Source: Salvator merianae
Taxonomy: Eukaryota; Chordata; Lepidosauria; Squamata; Teiidae
Assembly: GCA_003586115.2 (NCBI GenBank)
Contig: QVOM02000034.1
Location: forward strand, 140,773,846-140,837,845
Direction of reading: 5' to 3'
DNA length: 64,000 bases
Shown here: piece by piece, positions 1 through 11,450 of the stretch
How positions within the stretch are numbered: position 1 is the stretch's first letter
Layout of the letters: each line of letters opens with the position of its first letter
Position numbers and translations under genes: made by a program
Notes under the pieces: model-generated
The model's input: only the letters and a program-made list of their open reading frames with translations
Databases searched by the model: none
Told to the model about the DNA's origin: nothing

Positions 1-414
1 AGTTGCACCTCGGACCTGCCCCCTATGTGGCCTTGGTTTGTTTGTTTGTTGTTTGGTAAAGGAAGCAGACAGTTCAGGTTGCAAATTCCTGTAAAGCTCT
101 TTTTTGTAAATTTCCTAATTAAACAAGAAGTATGAGAAGAGTATGCTCTCATTCTGCCATCAGTTAGCAGTTCCCCACTACCAAATGCACTCAGAAGAGA
201 GAAGAGCAGTTCAACAGAGAGATAAGAAAAAGTAAAACAACAGGAGGACGAAGGAAATGAGAGGGGTTAGGGTCTGGAGGCTAAGGATAGCTAGTGGGGT
301 GCTGGTACTAAGTGCTCTGCCCTAATGGCCATGCAAGTCTGTTGACAGGTCCATCCTGGCAAAAGTGCTGCCTGCAGCAAAGAATTTTTAAAAAATCACA
401 AAGATTGTTTACAG
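1..414. other. Flank beyond the RRBP1 3' end, nothing recognised
   Basis: No coding exon, repeat family or RNA gene is recognised here. In several vertebrates the gene converging on RRBP1 is DSTN, but I see no DSTN-like coding sequence in this stretch. Confidence 0.4.
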
Positions 415-591
415 ATAGTTTCCTTAAATTTTATTTTAATTTTTTTAAAGGTAGAATGTCTGATCACTAGCATTTTTTGTTTCCTTCTGTAGAAAATGTG
501 ACAGTGTTTACATTTGGGTGGATACAGAGAGTACTGCAGATTTTGTTTGTCAGACAGAAGTGCCTTCCTTGGCCCTCTCTTCATTTTCTCC
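415..591 (-). CDS. RRBP1: RRBP1 terminal exon: last 13 codons, stop and short 3' UTR
   Basis: Seen: on the minus strand a pyrimidine-rich tract ends in an acceptor AG at 593-592, then 13 codons (591-553) reading GENEERAKEGTSV and a TGA at 552-550. Known: ribosome-binding protein 1 (p180), an ER membrane protein with a long cytosolic coiled coil that binds ribosomes and microtubules, ends in KEGTSV in mammals as I remember it, and its last exon also supplies 13 residues. The upstream exon at 6432-6575 ends in phase 0, so the frame joins without adjustment. A minus-strand AATAAA at 435-430 would give a 3' UTR of roughly 130 nt; the lower boundary near 415 is inferred, and longer transcripts are possible. 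The paralogue KTN1 is the alternative, but the KEGTSV end argues against it. Confidence 0.9.
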
Positions 592-1340
592 CTGAAGTGA
601 AATGAAAAACAGTTATTGCAATTGTGTTCTAAAAAGCGTGCCAGAGCAACAGAAAATATGTTCAATAAAGAAAAACAAGCAAATTCAAGTTTGTTCAAAG
701 TGTCTTTTAGATTCACATTACAGAAACTGAGAATTCTCTTTACCTGCTGCATAATGCATCATCCAGTAAACTGATCCATATAAAACACTGGGGGGGGGGG
801 AGCAGACAAAGGATAGCCTTAAATTGTTTTTGCACTGTGTAGTTCTGCACTTTTCATTCCCTGGGTCATCAACAGAAGTATAGGGGCTGCTGTTATATTA
901 GACCCAGCATGAGGTTCTTGGCTTTCTTTTCTTTTTAAGTTATGAAGCAGAATGTGTACGTGCCATTTTAACTGATTGTTCCCACCTCTCAGTGCTTTTA
1001 AACCTATAAGTGAAGATGTACTGGTGACAGTTGCTGGAAAAATATCTAGAGTAGTTCACATCCAAGAGAAGATCCAAAATGCCTTTAAAATGGCATCATT
1101 AGTATATCTATATTGCAGGGATGGTACTGAGATTGAGACAGTGACTCCAGTCAAATAAAGCTGGTTGCTGAGCTTCCTAGATGAAGCAAAGATTAAGGGA
1201 TATCAATTTCCAAGATCAATTGAGTGAGATATCTAGGCATCCAAATATCAAAGAAAGTGCAAGGATGCTCACTCCAGCAAGTTACCTTCATAAGTTATAT
1301 ACCCCTAATCTCAGGAAATCATTTACTCTAGCCAGATTTA

Positions 1341-1820
1341 GGCCCTTTCTGCACTTGGCTTTATTCTGGATCATATCCCAGAACAGAGACCTGTTATCTG
1401 CATGCTAGTGGAGTTTACAGCAGGCCCTGTGTGGGGCCTGCCATAGTTCCTACTAACATGCAGATAGCAGGCCCCTATTCCAGGATATAATCTGGTATAA
1501 GGCCAAGTATATGGGTGTTGACCCTCTGAGAAGCCCCCCTCATTGCTGCTGGTCTATTGTATTGTTGGGTGAGCGTAGTTTTGTGGTGGGGGCCAGGAAA
1601 TATTTTTTATGATGGGTTTTTAATGTTTTTATGGGATTTTTATTGTAATAGTTTTTATCAGCTTTGGTAAGCTGTTTGTATGTTTTATGATGTTTTACAA
1701 TGTTTTATGGTGTTTTTATTGTAATTGTTTTTGATATGTTGTTGTAAGCCGCCCTGGGACCCCGCGGTATAGGGCGGAGTAGAAATTGAAAGTAAAGTAA
1801 AGTAAAGTGCAGAAAGGGCC
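1341..1820. mobile_element. Harbinger-like MITE with 16-bp perfect TIRs and TTA duplication
   Basis: Seen: GGCCCTTTCTGCACTT at 1341-1356 and its exact reverse complement at 1805-1820, flanked by TTA at 1338-1340 and 1821-1823. The empty site is visible because the host LINE frame closes across it. Known: PIF/Harbinger elements duplicate a TWA trinucleotide. Related copies are at 24840-25019 and 58697-58869. This copy is longer because an L2-like 3' tail is inserted inside it (about 1516-1804). Confidence 0.85.
1516..1804 (+). mobile_element. L2/CR1-type 3' tail nested in the MITE
   Basis: Seen: AT-rich sequence leading to gtaagccgccctgggacc and gtatagggcggagtagaaa, then a GTAAA-type simple tail. 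This GCCGCCCT...GGGCGG hairpin tail is typical of squamate L2-like LINEs and their SINEs (known). It interrupts the MITE between aggccaagta and tgcagaaa, sequences adjacent in the 24840-25019 copy. Boundaries are approximate. Confidence 0.6.
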
Positions 1821-2004
1821 TTAATGTCTGCCCTCAGCTCTCCTTACAGGGTAGATTTGAAGGCACCCTATACTCAGAGAGGCTATGCCCATGTGGACTG
1901 AAGGAGATGGAAAATGTTGCCCATACCCTACTGCACTGTCACTTTTACAGGCAGATTTGAGCTATATTTATTTTACCTATAATGCAGCAGCTCCCAGGTA
2001 GAGA

Positions 2005-2228
2005 CAGTGGCATAGCAAGCGGGGGGGGGGTCGCCCAGGGCGGCGAGCTGTGCTGGGCAGCCCATGCAGCCAGGTCCTTTTCTGCCTGCCCGGCGCGCCG
2101 GAGAGCGAGTGCGAGTGCGAAGGAGAGGGCGGCGGCGGGGGGGAGGAGGCTGCAGGGCAGGGCGCCCTCGCTCGCGCTCCTCTGTTGCCGTTTCGCCCCG
2201 GGCGGCAAAACCTTTAGCTACGCCGCTG
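2005..2228. mobile_element. hAT MITE, CAGTGGC...GCCGCTG ends, perfect 8-bp TSD
   Basis: Seen: starts CAGTGGCATAGCAAGC and ends GCTACGCCGCTG. The flanking octamer ggtagaga occurs at 1997-2004 and again at 2229-2236. The interior is very GC rich, with a G10 run and CGGCG-rich segments. The 8-bp duplication assigns it to hAT (known rule). It is a small member of the family seen at 52648-53163 and 63699-64000, and it lies inside a LINE fragment. Confidence 0.88.
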
Positions 2229-2515
2229 GGTAGAGAAGATGTATACTACCTAAAACATCTAACAGAAGACAAACATCCACAGATAACATTGAACGTGGCT
2301 AAGTTTTATGCTAGTGTAACCAAGCTAAGAAAAGCTCTGACTCTAGTAGACAAGATTTTTAATATATGAAGCTTATTTTACTTCTTCTGCACATATTGCA
2401 GATTTTATGATTTATACATTTTATTATACTGATTTTAAATTTGCTTTTATTGCTTTTATATATATTTCCTTTTCTTTCTTTCTTTTTTTAATCTTGGTCT
2501 TTGACCATAATAAAA

Positions 2516-3137
2516 GACAACTACCTTTCAGCTAGCATTGAGGTGGCAAAAACACACAAAGTTTCGTTAGTCAGTCCTCTGTACTCCTCTGGATTGTCTC
2601 TGAGAGTGGAATGCCACTTGCACAAATGAGTTCCATGGCCAAACACATCATCCACAGAGTGGAAGTTCACCCAGATGTTGGGTCATGTACACAGTACATG
2701 ATATTCTAGCAAAGAATCAGCAAGGGATCTATCCAAATGTCTTCCTCCATGGAACAGTTTCTACGGCAATGACCTCAGAGTTGTTACGGATTAATGAAAT
2801 GTTGCCCCATTCAGAGGAAGTGGCAAGAGACATTTATATCTGGTGTGCTCCCAGTTCCCTGGTTGACTTTAGGTCAGCCAATTGGATCCAATCAGTGTGA
2901 GTTATATGAGCTGTCAATAGTAGCTCATTGTTTCTATGCTAATATAGCTAGAGGAAGAGGGAGTACTAAAGAATTGTGTAGTGGAGGCAGTGGAGATTGT
3001 GTGTGGCAACTGCTACCCCATTTTGTGTAGGGACAGATTGTTTCATCAATTAAATAAGTAATCTTTCATTCGTGACTTGATTGTGGATAAGGGTATTACA
3101 AGAAGTGCTCAGCACTCTGTACATGCCCAGAGACAAA
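2516..3137. other. Intron stretch without recognised feature
   Basis: No exon, repeat family or RNA gene recognised. Short open frames on both strands lack splice sites or homology that I can recognise. Confidence 0.5.
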
Positions 3138-3568
3138 GGCTGCCTCCAGATGGTGAGAGGAAAATGTGGGATCTTGTTTAGATCCTGCAATCGCCTCTTG
3201 CAGTCCCTGCCAGATGGCAGAGCAAATTCCTGGGGCAAGCCTCAGCCCTTTATCTTGTCTGGCACTTGCTCCTGATGATGAAAATACTAAGAAATGCACC
3301 CACCCCCATACTTGTGCAGTGTGTATTTTTGGTCTGGTATTGCCCCTGTACTTGCAGGGTGGGCATTTTCCTGAAGGAAAAAGCCAGGAGCAAGCACTAG
3401 ACAAGGTAAGTAATATCGCTATTTTGGGAAAATCCAGATTCAGAGTTGTTTTCCTGGAATTCCAGGATCTCACCCCATATCCCAGGACTATGTTGGGATT
3501 GTTTCGTATGTGTGTGGCAATCTAATGCTGGGATAATCCCGGGTTTCATGTCCTGTCTGAATACAGCC
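3138..3568. mobile_element. Non-autonomous DNA transposon (MITE), GGCTGC-type TIRs
   Basis: Seen: ggctgcctccagatgg at the left and the complement of ggctgtattcagacagg at the right, an imperfect terminal inverted repeat. Inner sequence contains no credible ORF. No clear target duplication. A related palindromic element lies at 43685-43798. Confidence 0.5.
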
Positions 3569-3662
3569 AAGAGATCTTTAAAACTAAAGGTCTGATTTGA
3601 CAGTGATAGTCCTTAGGGAGGAGGAATTGAGTGAGGCCAATCTTGATACAATTAATACAATA

Positions 3663-4484
3663 GGCTGTGTTCAGACTAGCGATTTTTAAAATCGCCTGCA
3701 TGAAAGCAGCGGATAATTCCTGCGTGCACAGGAAAAAAGTCTTCCACACGCATGAATGAGACGATTCCCCGAGCTCACATGACAGCCCGCAAACGGAGCT
3801 GCTCAGTGATTAGTCACTCTCCGCCTCTTTGCTGAAGAGATTTTCCAAACCATTAACTCTTTAACTGCCTCAGGATTCTGTCTTGAAAAGGGAGTCCCGG
3901 TTTGAACTCCCGGTTCAACTCTCCCTTATTCTCTCTCCCCCCCCCCCTTATTCTTGGTGCAAGGATGCCTCGATGTCTCGGGGAACTGGAACAGAGGGCA
4001 AGGGAAAACCCCCGCAGTTAAGTACTTGAATAGAAACTGCTTGAAGCTTTTAACGAGATTTGCCAGCACAGGGAGAAAAGGGGAGGGAAAAGATTTGCTG
4101 GTGTGGAGAAACTTTTCAACCCCCTTGCCTTCTGTAGTTAAAAAAGCATGCTAGGGGCTTTAGTAGCTAGGGGCTTTCTCCCAGTCCTGATGCTACTGAT
4201 GTCTTTTTTAATCTACAGAAGGCAGGGAATTTGAAAGGTTTCCCGTGCCGGCAAGAGCTCGCTTGCCCCCTCCCTTCTTGTGCTGTTGTCCTGGGATTCC
4301 TGCAAGGCTCTGATTGGTTGAAATGCTTCCCAAGGCGACCCGAAAGCACAGAAAAGGTGATTATGGACGAGGCGACCTAGGCAGCCTCGGAGAGGCGTAG
4401 AGGCATTTTTTTCAGAGAGCTTTGTGAATGCCGCAGCTTCTGTGCAACGGGAAGCCAACCATAATAGCCTGTCTGATCACACCC
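3663..4484. mobile_element. Non-autonomous DNA transposon with 14-bp TIRs (12 of 14 matching)
   Basis: Seen: ggctgtgttcagac at 3663-3676 and gtctgatcacaccc at 4471-4484, inverted with two mismatches. About 820 bp, no transposase-like frame. Target duplication not clear. Superfamily not assigned. Confidence 0.55.
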
Positions 4485-6431
4485 TTAGTTGCAAATAGTA
4501 AGCGACTCAAATGGTGAGCAATAAAGTATCACTCTAGCAGTAGGCTCAATATGAAAATTGAGAACTGGAATTTGATTGGGGAGAGTTAGGGAAAAATCAG
4601 CCAATCAGGGGATGTAGCTAAGTGGAACTGTGGAACTCTATTCCACAATTAAGCTAGAGATGCTCTCTATAACAACTGGCAAGCAATGGCAGATGGGGGC
4701 AATCACTCTCTCTCTTCTACCTCAATTAATTCTCCCCATGGTTTCCCCAGTTCTACTCCCAGTGAATTAGGCCCAACCTATTGGGTGTCTGTCCTAAGCC
4801 ACTGTTCACTTTTTTCTCTGAACAACAGAAGACTTTTACCTTGAAAAGCAGAAATAAAAGAAGAGAAGGGGAGAGTGTTTAAGATGAGGGGAAGGATGGC
4901 AGCTGTGGTGCTGCGTGTGCTTCAGCTGCAGAGGTCCCCTTTTGTTGCTACTGCAGTATACTTCAGTAACCAAGAAGGAAGACAGTGGGAGAGCCCCCCT
5001 CTTGCTACCACTGCCACAGGCTTTGGCTGGAGAGGGAAGGAGGAAACAGGGCCACAATCAGCTGCTGGGATTATTCTTGCAGTATTTAAGAAGAAGGTGA
5101 TAGGGAACATTTTGGGGGTTTCCAGCAGTGGTGATTCAAGCTAGACTGAAATAAATAAAACTTAATTTCTCTCATAGATTTCATGTGCATGTATTTGTGT
5201 GTGTGTGTGGCGGGGGGGGGAGATCATTTCTAGCTTCTTGTGTACTGCCATGAGGGGATGGAATCAGTGTCCCCTGCTCTTTGAATCTGTTGCAGATTGT
5301 CTTCTTTTCAAACGTGAACTAAAACTTACTTTATCTCTCAGAAAAAAGTGTGCTGTATGTGTTTGTGTGTTTGGGGGGGGGAAGGGGGGAGAGATTATTT
5401 CCAACTGGTTTATTTTCTGAGAGGGTTGATACTTTCTTCCAGTCCAGTGCTTTACAGACCGCTACTAGCTTGGAGAGGAGAGAGATAGTAGTTCTCAATA
5501 CAGTTCAAAGTGCAAGATTTTTCCTACTGAACAGGAGGGCCAAGGGATAGGAAGAATGCTAAAAGCACAAAAACTGGCAGCAAAGCAACTCTCCTCATCT
5601 TATAAAGAAAACTATCCCTGCCTTCAACTATTCTCTCTCTTCTTGAAGAAACAGGAGAAAGGAAAGAAAACTCTGTTTCCAAACCTTTATACCCATGCAG
5701 CAGCAGCCTGGGAATAGGAGAAAATGGGCTTCAATTTAGCCACCTGTAAATGTCAGTTTATCCTGATCAGGGAGAATGATGATGCATTTGGCAGAGGTGG
5801 AGAGAAGAAATAACTTTTACTCCCTGACTTTCAGTAGTCAACACATTGCTATGAAATAAAAAACCAAACTGAATAAAAAAGTCTTGCAAACATGAACTGA
5901 ACTTGTAGAAAAAACCTGCCTGAAGATTGAATCACAAAGCAACCAATTAACTCAGTGTGGGTTAACTCACCCACACGAATTAACTCACCCACACTGTGGT
6001 GGGTGGGATGGGACCAGCCTCAGGAAGTAAGGGAACACCAGTGTAATCCAGATACTGTGCACTTAGTAAGCACTAAACATGTAATATGTGCACAACAATG
6101 AAATGAAGTGAGTCTTCCTTTCCTTTTAATCTGTTTTTCTCAACTTATGTGTGGATGCAGCCTTAGATGTAGCACACAGAGGACAGCAGAAATCTTGTGT
6201 CTTTAACAATGGTGTGTCAGGCTTTTTACCTATGTGTGTTCTACTATCAACAGAGTACATAGATTTACACATGTCTTAAAGCATATCCAGTTTTTTAAAA
6301 GAATGGGGCAGCTGTTAATTTCTTTTGACAATTCTGATGAAAACTACTCCCTATTGTATTAGAAACTAATGCCAATTTAATGTTTCTAGGCTGCTTAATA
6401 GAAGCTAGAAAAAGAAAGAGAATTCATGTAC
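4485..6431. other. RRBP1 last intron, no recognised gene
   Basis: Contains GT/G-rich runs near 5199-5220 and 5357-5390 and a short repeated motif ttaactcacccacac near 5952-5990. The overlapping open frames at 4836-5144 on both strands have no domain or splice context that I recognise. Confidence 0.5.
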
Positions 6432-6575
6432 CTTTTCTTGAAGTTCTTGTTGCAGTTTCAATGCCATTTCTCTCTCCTTGGCCAGTTGCTCTTGGGTGAT
6501 CTTCAATAGCTCTTTTAGTTTGGTAGCTGCACATCCAAGGTCCTTGGTTAACTTCTTTTCTTTATCCAGTGTTTC
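6432..6575 (-). CDS. RRBP1: RRBP1 penultimate coding exon (coiled coil, 48 codons)
   Basis: Seen: acceptor AG at 6577-6576 after a T-rich tract, 144 nt open in phase 0, donor AAG|gtacat at 6432/6431. The peptide starts ETLDKEKKLTKDLG and continues with KELLKITQEQLAKE, a heptad-patterned, highly charged helix. Known: RRBP1 has near its C-terminus a segment of the form LEKEKKLTSDLG followed by QELLKTTQEQLARE (from memory), a close match in sequence and length. It lies only 155 bp downstream of the exon at 6731-6829 and about 5.8 kb upstream of the terminal exon. The product is the cytosolic coiled-coil tail of an ER-anchored protein. No stop or frameshift is present, so the exon looks functional. 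Confidence 0.93.
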
Positions 6576-6730
6576 CTTCAATTAGCCAAAAAAGAAAAAA
6601 AGAAAAAGATGCAGGCTTTAGTGCTAGGCCAACAAAAATTTAGGTAATCCCGAGGAGCTGAAGCACAGCAGTGAGTTCTTCTGTCTCTGATTAATTCACC
6701 AATGGATAGCTTTTTTTTAGAATATTTTAC

Positions 6731-6829
6731 CTGAAGCTGTAAAACATCATCCTTTGCAGAAACAGTCATAGTTCTATGAACTCTCTCTTTCTCTAGTTCA
6801 ACTTGCAAGCTGCATGCCAAATCTTGAGC
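6731..6829 (-). CDS. RRBP1: RRBP1 coiled-coil exon (33 codons)
   Basis: Seen: 99 nt open in phase 0, starting AQDLACSLQVELEKER and ending DDVLQLQ at a CAG|gtaaaa donor (6731/6730). The acceptor AG is at 6831-6830; its pyrimidine tract is weak and interrupted by purines, so the 5' boundary is less certain than the donor. Known: the equivalent human RRBP1 segment begins AQTSACRLQEELEKLR and, as remembered, is also 33 residues before the KEKKLT segment. The second half has diverged, as expected for a linker-like stretch between helices. The preceding exon should encode the conserved DPVQLKTQLE-type segment, but I could not find it in the roughly 47 kb upstream. Confidence 0.85.
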
Positions 6830-8719
6830 CTGATGTTTCAACAGATCAAAAAGTTAGTTTCAATCAGCTGTGGTCTTAAAAAACAAAAATAAAAGATTAA
6901 AATGGACACCAGAAATCAATTTTTCACAAAGCAGAGAATGGATTAAAGCAAAACAAAAAGCAAAAAGCAGACAAACTAAGCTTAAGGTGAACTCAATGAT
7001 GCAGTTCCAGATGAGAGAATATAGTCTACAGTTTCTTCAGCTTTGATTGTGTGCCATTCAGCATTGCACAATGTTGTCACAAATCACAACTGCCACCCTT
7101 TAATTGAAGAAGTACTCCTGTTCTGTAAACTATTCGGGGGAAGGGCTTTGGGAGTAAGATGCAAGAGTGCACAGCACAATGCAGCTTCTGACATTTGTGC
7201 AAACACATTTTCTGTATAAGCCCTAACTCCTTTCCCACTAACAAATTACAGACCTGAGATAATGTGACAACGGCTGCTGTCAGGAAAACAAAATTTGATT
7301 TGTTCTACATTACTGCATTTGTATTGTTCTGCATGTTTGCAAACTGGTAGAAACCAAACCTAAGCAACCCAACATTTAGAGTTATGCAGTGGCAGTGGTT
7401 GCTTGACGTTGCAGCAGTTTTCATATCTTGTTTCAATGCATTCTGAAATTAGGAGATTAGAAATAGTGGATGAATTTCTCTGCCACTGCTGATTGCTCCC
7501 TAAAACACGCAGCATAACAATTAAACATGCAGAGTATTTGGCATGCAAAAGAACGAGATAATACTAGATGCAAACATTAGTGAAACGATGGTCCTTTCTG
7601 CACTTTCCCTTGGCCTTGTTCTGGAAGAGGTCCAGAGGGCTACCATTTGCACACTAGTGCAGAACAGAGCAGCCCCTGCCCCCACCATAAAGCACTTCAT
7701 CCACACTGGACAAAGCTATGCACTGGGATAGGACCCAGTCCTGTGGTGGACCTCTTTAAAGGGAGCCACAATCAAACCAAAGTTTGTATTCTGAACTGTG
7801 AAGAACATGCAGACAGTATATCCCTGTAGAACAGAATACAGCAGGAGGGCTCCTTTCAGCAGTGCACCAAGAATGCCACCAGAAGGTGCACCAGAAGTCA
7901 GTATGGCCCCAAAAGGGCTGGCCGAAAACATTTAAGAAAGTGAAAAAAAGTTCCTCGCCTTTGAATGCTGAGTGTTGGCTTTGAGGGTTGGGGTCAGTCT
8001 TTGATATTGGTGGCCGAGGCTAGAATGGCATAGGCCTTCTGATATGAGAATGGTCCTTAGTCTGTGCTAGAGCTTGTCCAGCCCAGCATAGGCCAGACTA
8101 CCTAGAGCAGACTAGCACAGTGCAGGCTAGCATGTGCTATGCGGAAATGACCAGTAGGTCTAGCTAGCAGAGACTAAACAGAATCTGCATCCTGAAACAT
8201 AATGAATACTATGTCAGTTATCGTAAGAAATATTTATATAAACTTGAATAAATATGAAATACTATATATAGTAAAATACATCATCCTGAGGGGCATAAAG
8301 CCAATAAAGGAAACACACAAACCCAGAATTTAAGACTATGTCTTCATGATAAAAAAGATAAAAAGGCTACCTGGAAAGGACCTACAGTGTGCAATGTAGA
8401 AATGTTTACCCTGCAGTCCACCTCAGAGGGGTGGAAAGTGCCCTCAGAAGTGTCTTTTGCACCACTCTAAGGACTTTTGCCCTCTTCCATACCTGCTGTC
8501 CTGTGAAACGATGGTGGCAGCAGGAGGCAGCTTACCTGAGTCACCTTCTTCCTCATGCCACTAAGGAACAGACATAAAATGGCCAACTTCTGCAGTCATT
8601 TCCTGTCCATCCCTTTATCATGCCAGGTGGAAAATTTGAAGTCAAGGAATTCCCTGGCTTCAAAATGTACAAGGGCAGGCCATGTGCTCTTGTTCAGCAG
8701 GTAACTTTTTTCATTGCTG
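6830..8719. other. Intron stretch; partial MITE end near 7590
   Basis: At 7590 the sequence ggtcctttctgcactt matches the TIR of the Harbinger-like MITE at 1341 with one change, but no right end is evident. The rest shows no recognisable exon or repeat. Confidence 0.4.
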
Positions 8720-8893
8720 TGCAGATTCAGTTTGTCACACATCCCATAATCCAAGTGACACAGAAGTCACTTGGCAGACAGATTCCCTGATGTTGGATAC
8801 CATTGAGTTGGGTTCAACTCCTGTAGAGAGGCTAGGAATGGAACTTGTGACCTACTGCTTTCTAAACAGTTTGCTCTACCACTGAGTTACAGT
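8720..8893 (-). mobile_element. tRNA-derived SINE
   Basis: Seen on the minus strand from 8893 downward: a box-A-like ctcagtggtagagcaaac, then caagttccattcct in the place of box B about 40 nt on. Known: tRNA-derived SINEs keep both internal polymerase III boxes. The box B is degraded and no cloverleaf can be drawn, so this is a retroposon and not a tRNA gene. The left limit is approximate. Confidence 0.65.
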
Positions 8894-8899
8894 CAGTTC

Positions 8900-9890
8900 T
8901 CAAAAACAGAAATTTGGTAAACCACAGTCTTAACAGAATCAGGGGAAGCTATATGGCTCTTCAAATTCTACTTGTCATAGGCAGAATCCGCACAGTGCCT
9001 TTATGTCTACACAACATTGTCCCTTCATTATGTATTCAGTGCAGAGGTAGAGTGTGGCATCTACACAGATGCTACACACTACGGCAATCATGGCACAAAA
9101 ACCACCATTATGGTGCTTCTATTGCAGAGCTGTTTGAGGAGCTGCGAGAGCTCTTTAAACAGATCTCAGTGATGGCCGCACAAAGGGACTAACTGGTTCC
9201 CTCGATGGTATTTCTGTATACACAGGATATGGTCTATGGGGTCATTTTCTGTATTTGAAACTGGGAACTTCCTCACTTTGATTCTGAGGGTGGGGGAAAC
9301 CCTCCTCCCCTCTTGTAAAAATCACAGGGAGTGAATCCTCAGGCATGATTTGGCAGGCAAGGGAGGTTTTCTTACCCCACACAGCAGGTTCAGCTACAGT
9401 TTTTGAGACTGGAGATGCAGTAGAGAGAGGGCGGGAGAGATAGCCTCAACTCTCGAACTCACATTTGATCCTGTTGTAGAGGGTGATGAAATTTGATGCT
9501 GAGGACTTCCTCACTGTGATTTTGACAGTTGGGGAATTGGGTAGCATTCAGAAAGCACATTGTTGATTTAAGAGAGGCAATTGCTTCTCTTGATATGGAA
9601 GAGGAAGGATGCTACACTTGTAGCACCATTTTCCTTGCTGTATAGAAACTCTCATAAACTCCCCTTTCCATTGCCTCATTTATTCATACAGAAAGGTTTG
9701 TCCACAATTTAAGTCAGTCTTCACGAAAGAACACAATGGTGGGGAAGTACCAGCAGACGTCTTATCTGCAATGCTGTTGCATGCAGATAACAGGAGACAC
9801 CACCTGTTGCAGTGGCACTGCATTCTAGCAGGTTAGTTCATAAACAATACATCAGGAGAAGCTGTCCTGCCACCCTACTGCTTTTACTTA
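8900..9890. other. Intron stretch without recognised feature
   Basis: No exon recognised. The open frame 8914-9192 on the plus strand has no recognisable domain. A degraded MITE around 8980-9240 is possible but not supported by clear terminal repeats. Confidence 0.4.
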
Positions 9891-9894
9891 GAGA

Positions 9895-11450
9895 CTTTTG
9901 GGACATAATTTATTTACAATCTTCACTCAAAAAATTGGTATTAGTCGAAATTCTGTTTGTGTCAAGCAAGATTTGAACAATTGGACATCATGACAGAATA
10001 TTTCCTACCATAAAAGATATTGTATACGTGGTGACACTGACCCAGAAGACTTGATACACTTCTTCTTGGAATGCTATCTACATAACAGCATCAGGGACCG
10101 ATACTTAATCCCCCTCCTAGAGAACCATCAATTACTTGGCAACAAGGCAAAACTACACATATTGCTTACTGGATTAGATAAGCACACTACCCTAAGAGTG
10201 GCACTATTCATCTTTAAGGCCATGAAGATTAATGGTTAACAAAAGATTGGGCAAGTATCTGGCCATCAAATATCCTACTGTGCAAGCTTACATCTTGAGA
10301 ACTTTTCATTAAGAATGCAAACAGCACAATTTAAGCTCATCAACCAGTGTAGTTGTCTGTTTATCTCTCTACGTGACCAAACACACATCTTTGCCCAACT
10401 AAAAGGAAGCTTGTTTCTTTTTCTACTTGGGAAAAAGCATATAAAAATTCAGGTTTTTCTATTAGGAAGTTAGCAGTGGAAGAAGAGATCAGAAGAAGAA
10501 GAGAGGAAGAAGCATTATGGAGAAGAAGAATGATCATCTACCTCAGCCCCATTTTACCTGGCTGAGAGCTGCTTTTACCTCCCTCCTGAAATGGAGAGGG
10601 AACAGATTATTCTAAGGAGCTGCTTAATCCACTGATTGCTTGCAGTTTCCTTTTTCCTTTTTGAGCTGATTTCACTTAAAGAGGGATTCCATATCTCTCT
10701 CCATGCCCCTTGGCAAAAGAGCTGTTTTTGTTTCTAAAGTAAGGGTTGTGGAGCCTCGTCCACAACCTATTCTCTGATTTTTAACCCATTTTGCCTGCAA
10801 GAGACCTATGCATCTTTTCCCCCAAATTTTCCTTTTTGGCATGATGAAGCTTTACCTGGAGAAGACTAAAGATGGGTGAGATTTACCGCTTTAGTGCTAG
10901 GGACCTCTCTAGTCTCCATTGCTAGCTTCTCCCAGACTCTCTCTCTTTCTCCCCACCCCCCCACTTCTCCCCCTTTTACACACCCTAACTAGGTCTCCTT
11001 ACTTAAGTTTGGAGCCAAGCCTTTTTCTTTTCCTTTTCCTTTTCCAAATGTCAAACTACCTATGCTATCTATGAAACTAGCTGATTCTAACAAATTACAT
11101 GGTTTATTGCTATTTCTTTGGATTTCAATCTTTTTGCTGGGTCCTAATAAAGATGCACCATTCTTTTCAGGGATTACCTCCTCTTTCTTTGCATCTTCTG
11201 TGTCAATTTAGCGTTATTAAAACCAGCCCCAAAATATTGATCCCTAAAAAGGTTTGGTGCCTGGGTAAAAGCTAATTTCCCCAAAACATTTTCCCCAGAG
11301 CACGGCCTTTAACACCATGTACCATAATCCAGAAGGCTGAATGGGACAGTTAGAATGTTGTTGATTTTATATAATATTTGGTTTTTAAATCTTGTTTTTA
11401 ATATGGTCCATATTGACTAATCAGTAAAATTTATGTAAATTTATGCATGT
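9895..11450 (+). mobile_element. LINE 3' fragment, same family as 1181-2515, split by an LTR
   Basis: Seen: the plus-strand frame reads DTDPEDLIHFFLECYLH and KAKLHILLTGLDKH, with an H-x4-C knuckle remnant resembling the LLHC part of the first copy. At about 10217 it passes directly into LTR sequence. After 11314 an AT-rich 3' UTR-like sequence resumes (ttttaaatcttgtttttaat). Five-prime truncated and decayed. Confidence 0.6.
10217..11314 (+). mobile_element. LTR, family A (5'-truncated)
   Basis: Seen: near-identical in layout to 50913-52234 from the attaatggttaacaaaaga motif onward. It shares the TATA-like catataaaaat near 10438, an AATAAAG near 11146 and the 3' end gcacggcctttaaca at 11314. 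About 230 bp of the U3 start are missing. No internal retroviral sequence adjoins it. Confidence 0.8.

Larger units (their letters stand above)
1181..2515 (+). mobile_element. LINE 3' fragment (unclassified family), interrupted by two or three later insertions
   Basis: Seen: the plus strand reads the C-terminal part of a reverse-transcriptase ORF. KSFTLARF ends at about 1340, and the frame resumes after 1820 with SERLCPCGLKEMENVAH and LLHCHFY, a C-x-C-x7-H-x4-C knuckle. A run reading KLRKALTLVDKIFNI ends near 2368, followed by an AT-rich 3' UTR and an AATAAA near 2510. Removing 1341-1820 plus one TTA copy restores the reading gccagatttaatgtctgcc. A hAT MITE sits at 2005-2228. The same family occurs at 9895-10216. 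Family name not assigned; it is not L1, L2 or CR1 by its C-terminus. Confidence 0.75.

Noticed and set aside
741..783. Possible short exon on the minus strand between a C-rich acceptor and a GCAG|gtaaag site
   Set aside because: It lies between the penultimate and terminal RRBP1 exons, whose frames already join in phase 0 and match the mammalian end. A 43-nt insert would break the frame.
8720..8893. A tRNA gene
   Set aside because: Box A and B remnants are present, but the acceptor stem and arms do not fold; the sequence continues into a SINE body.
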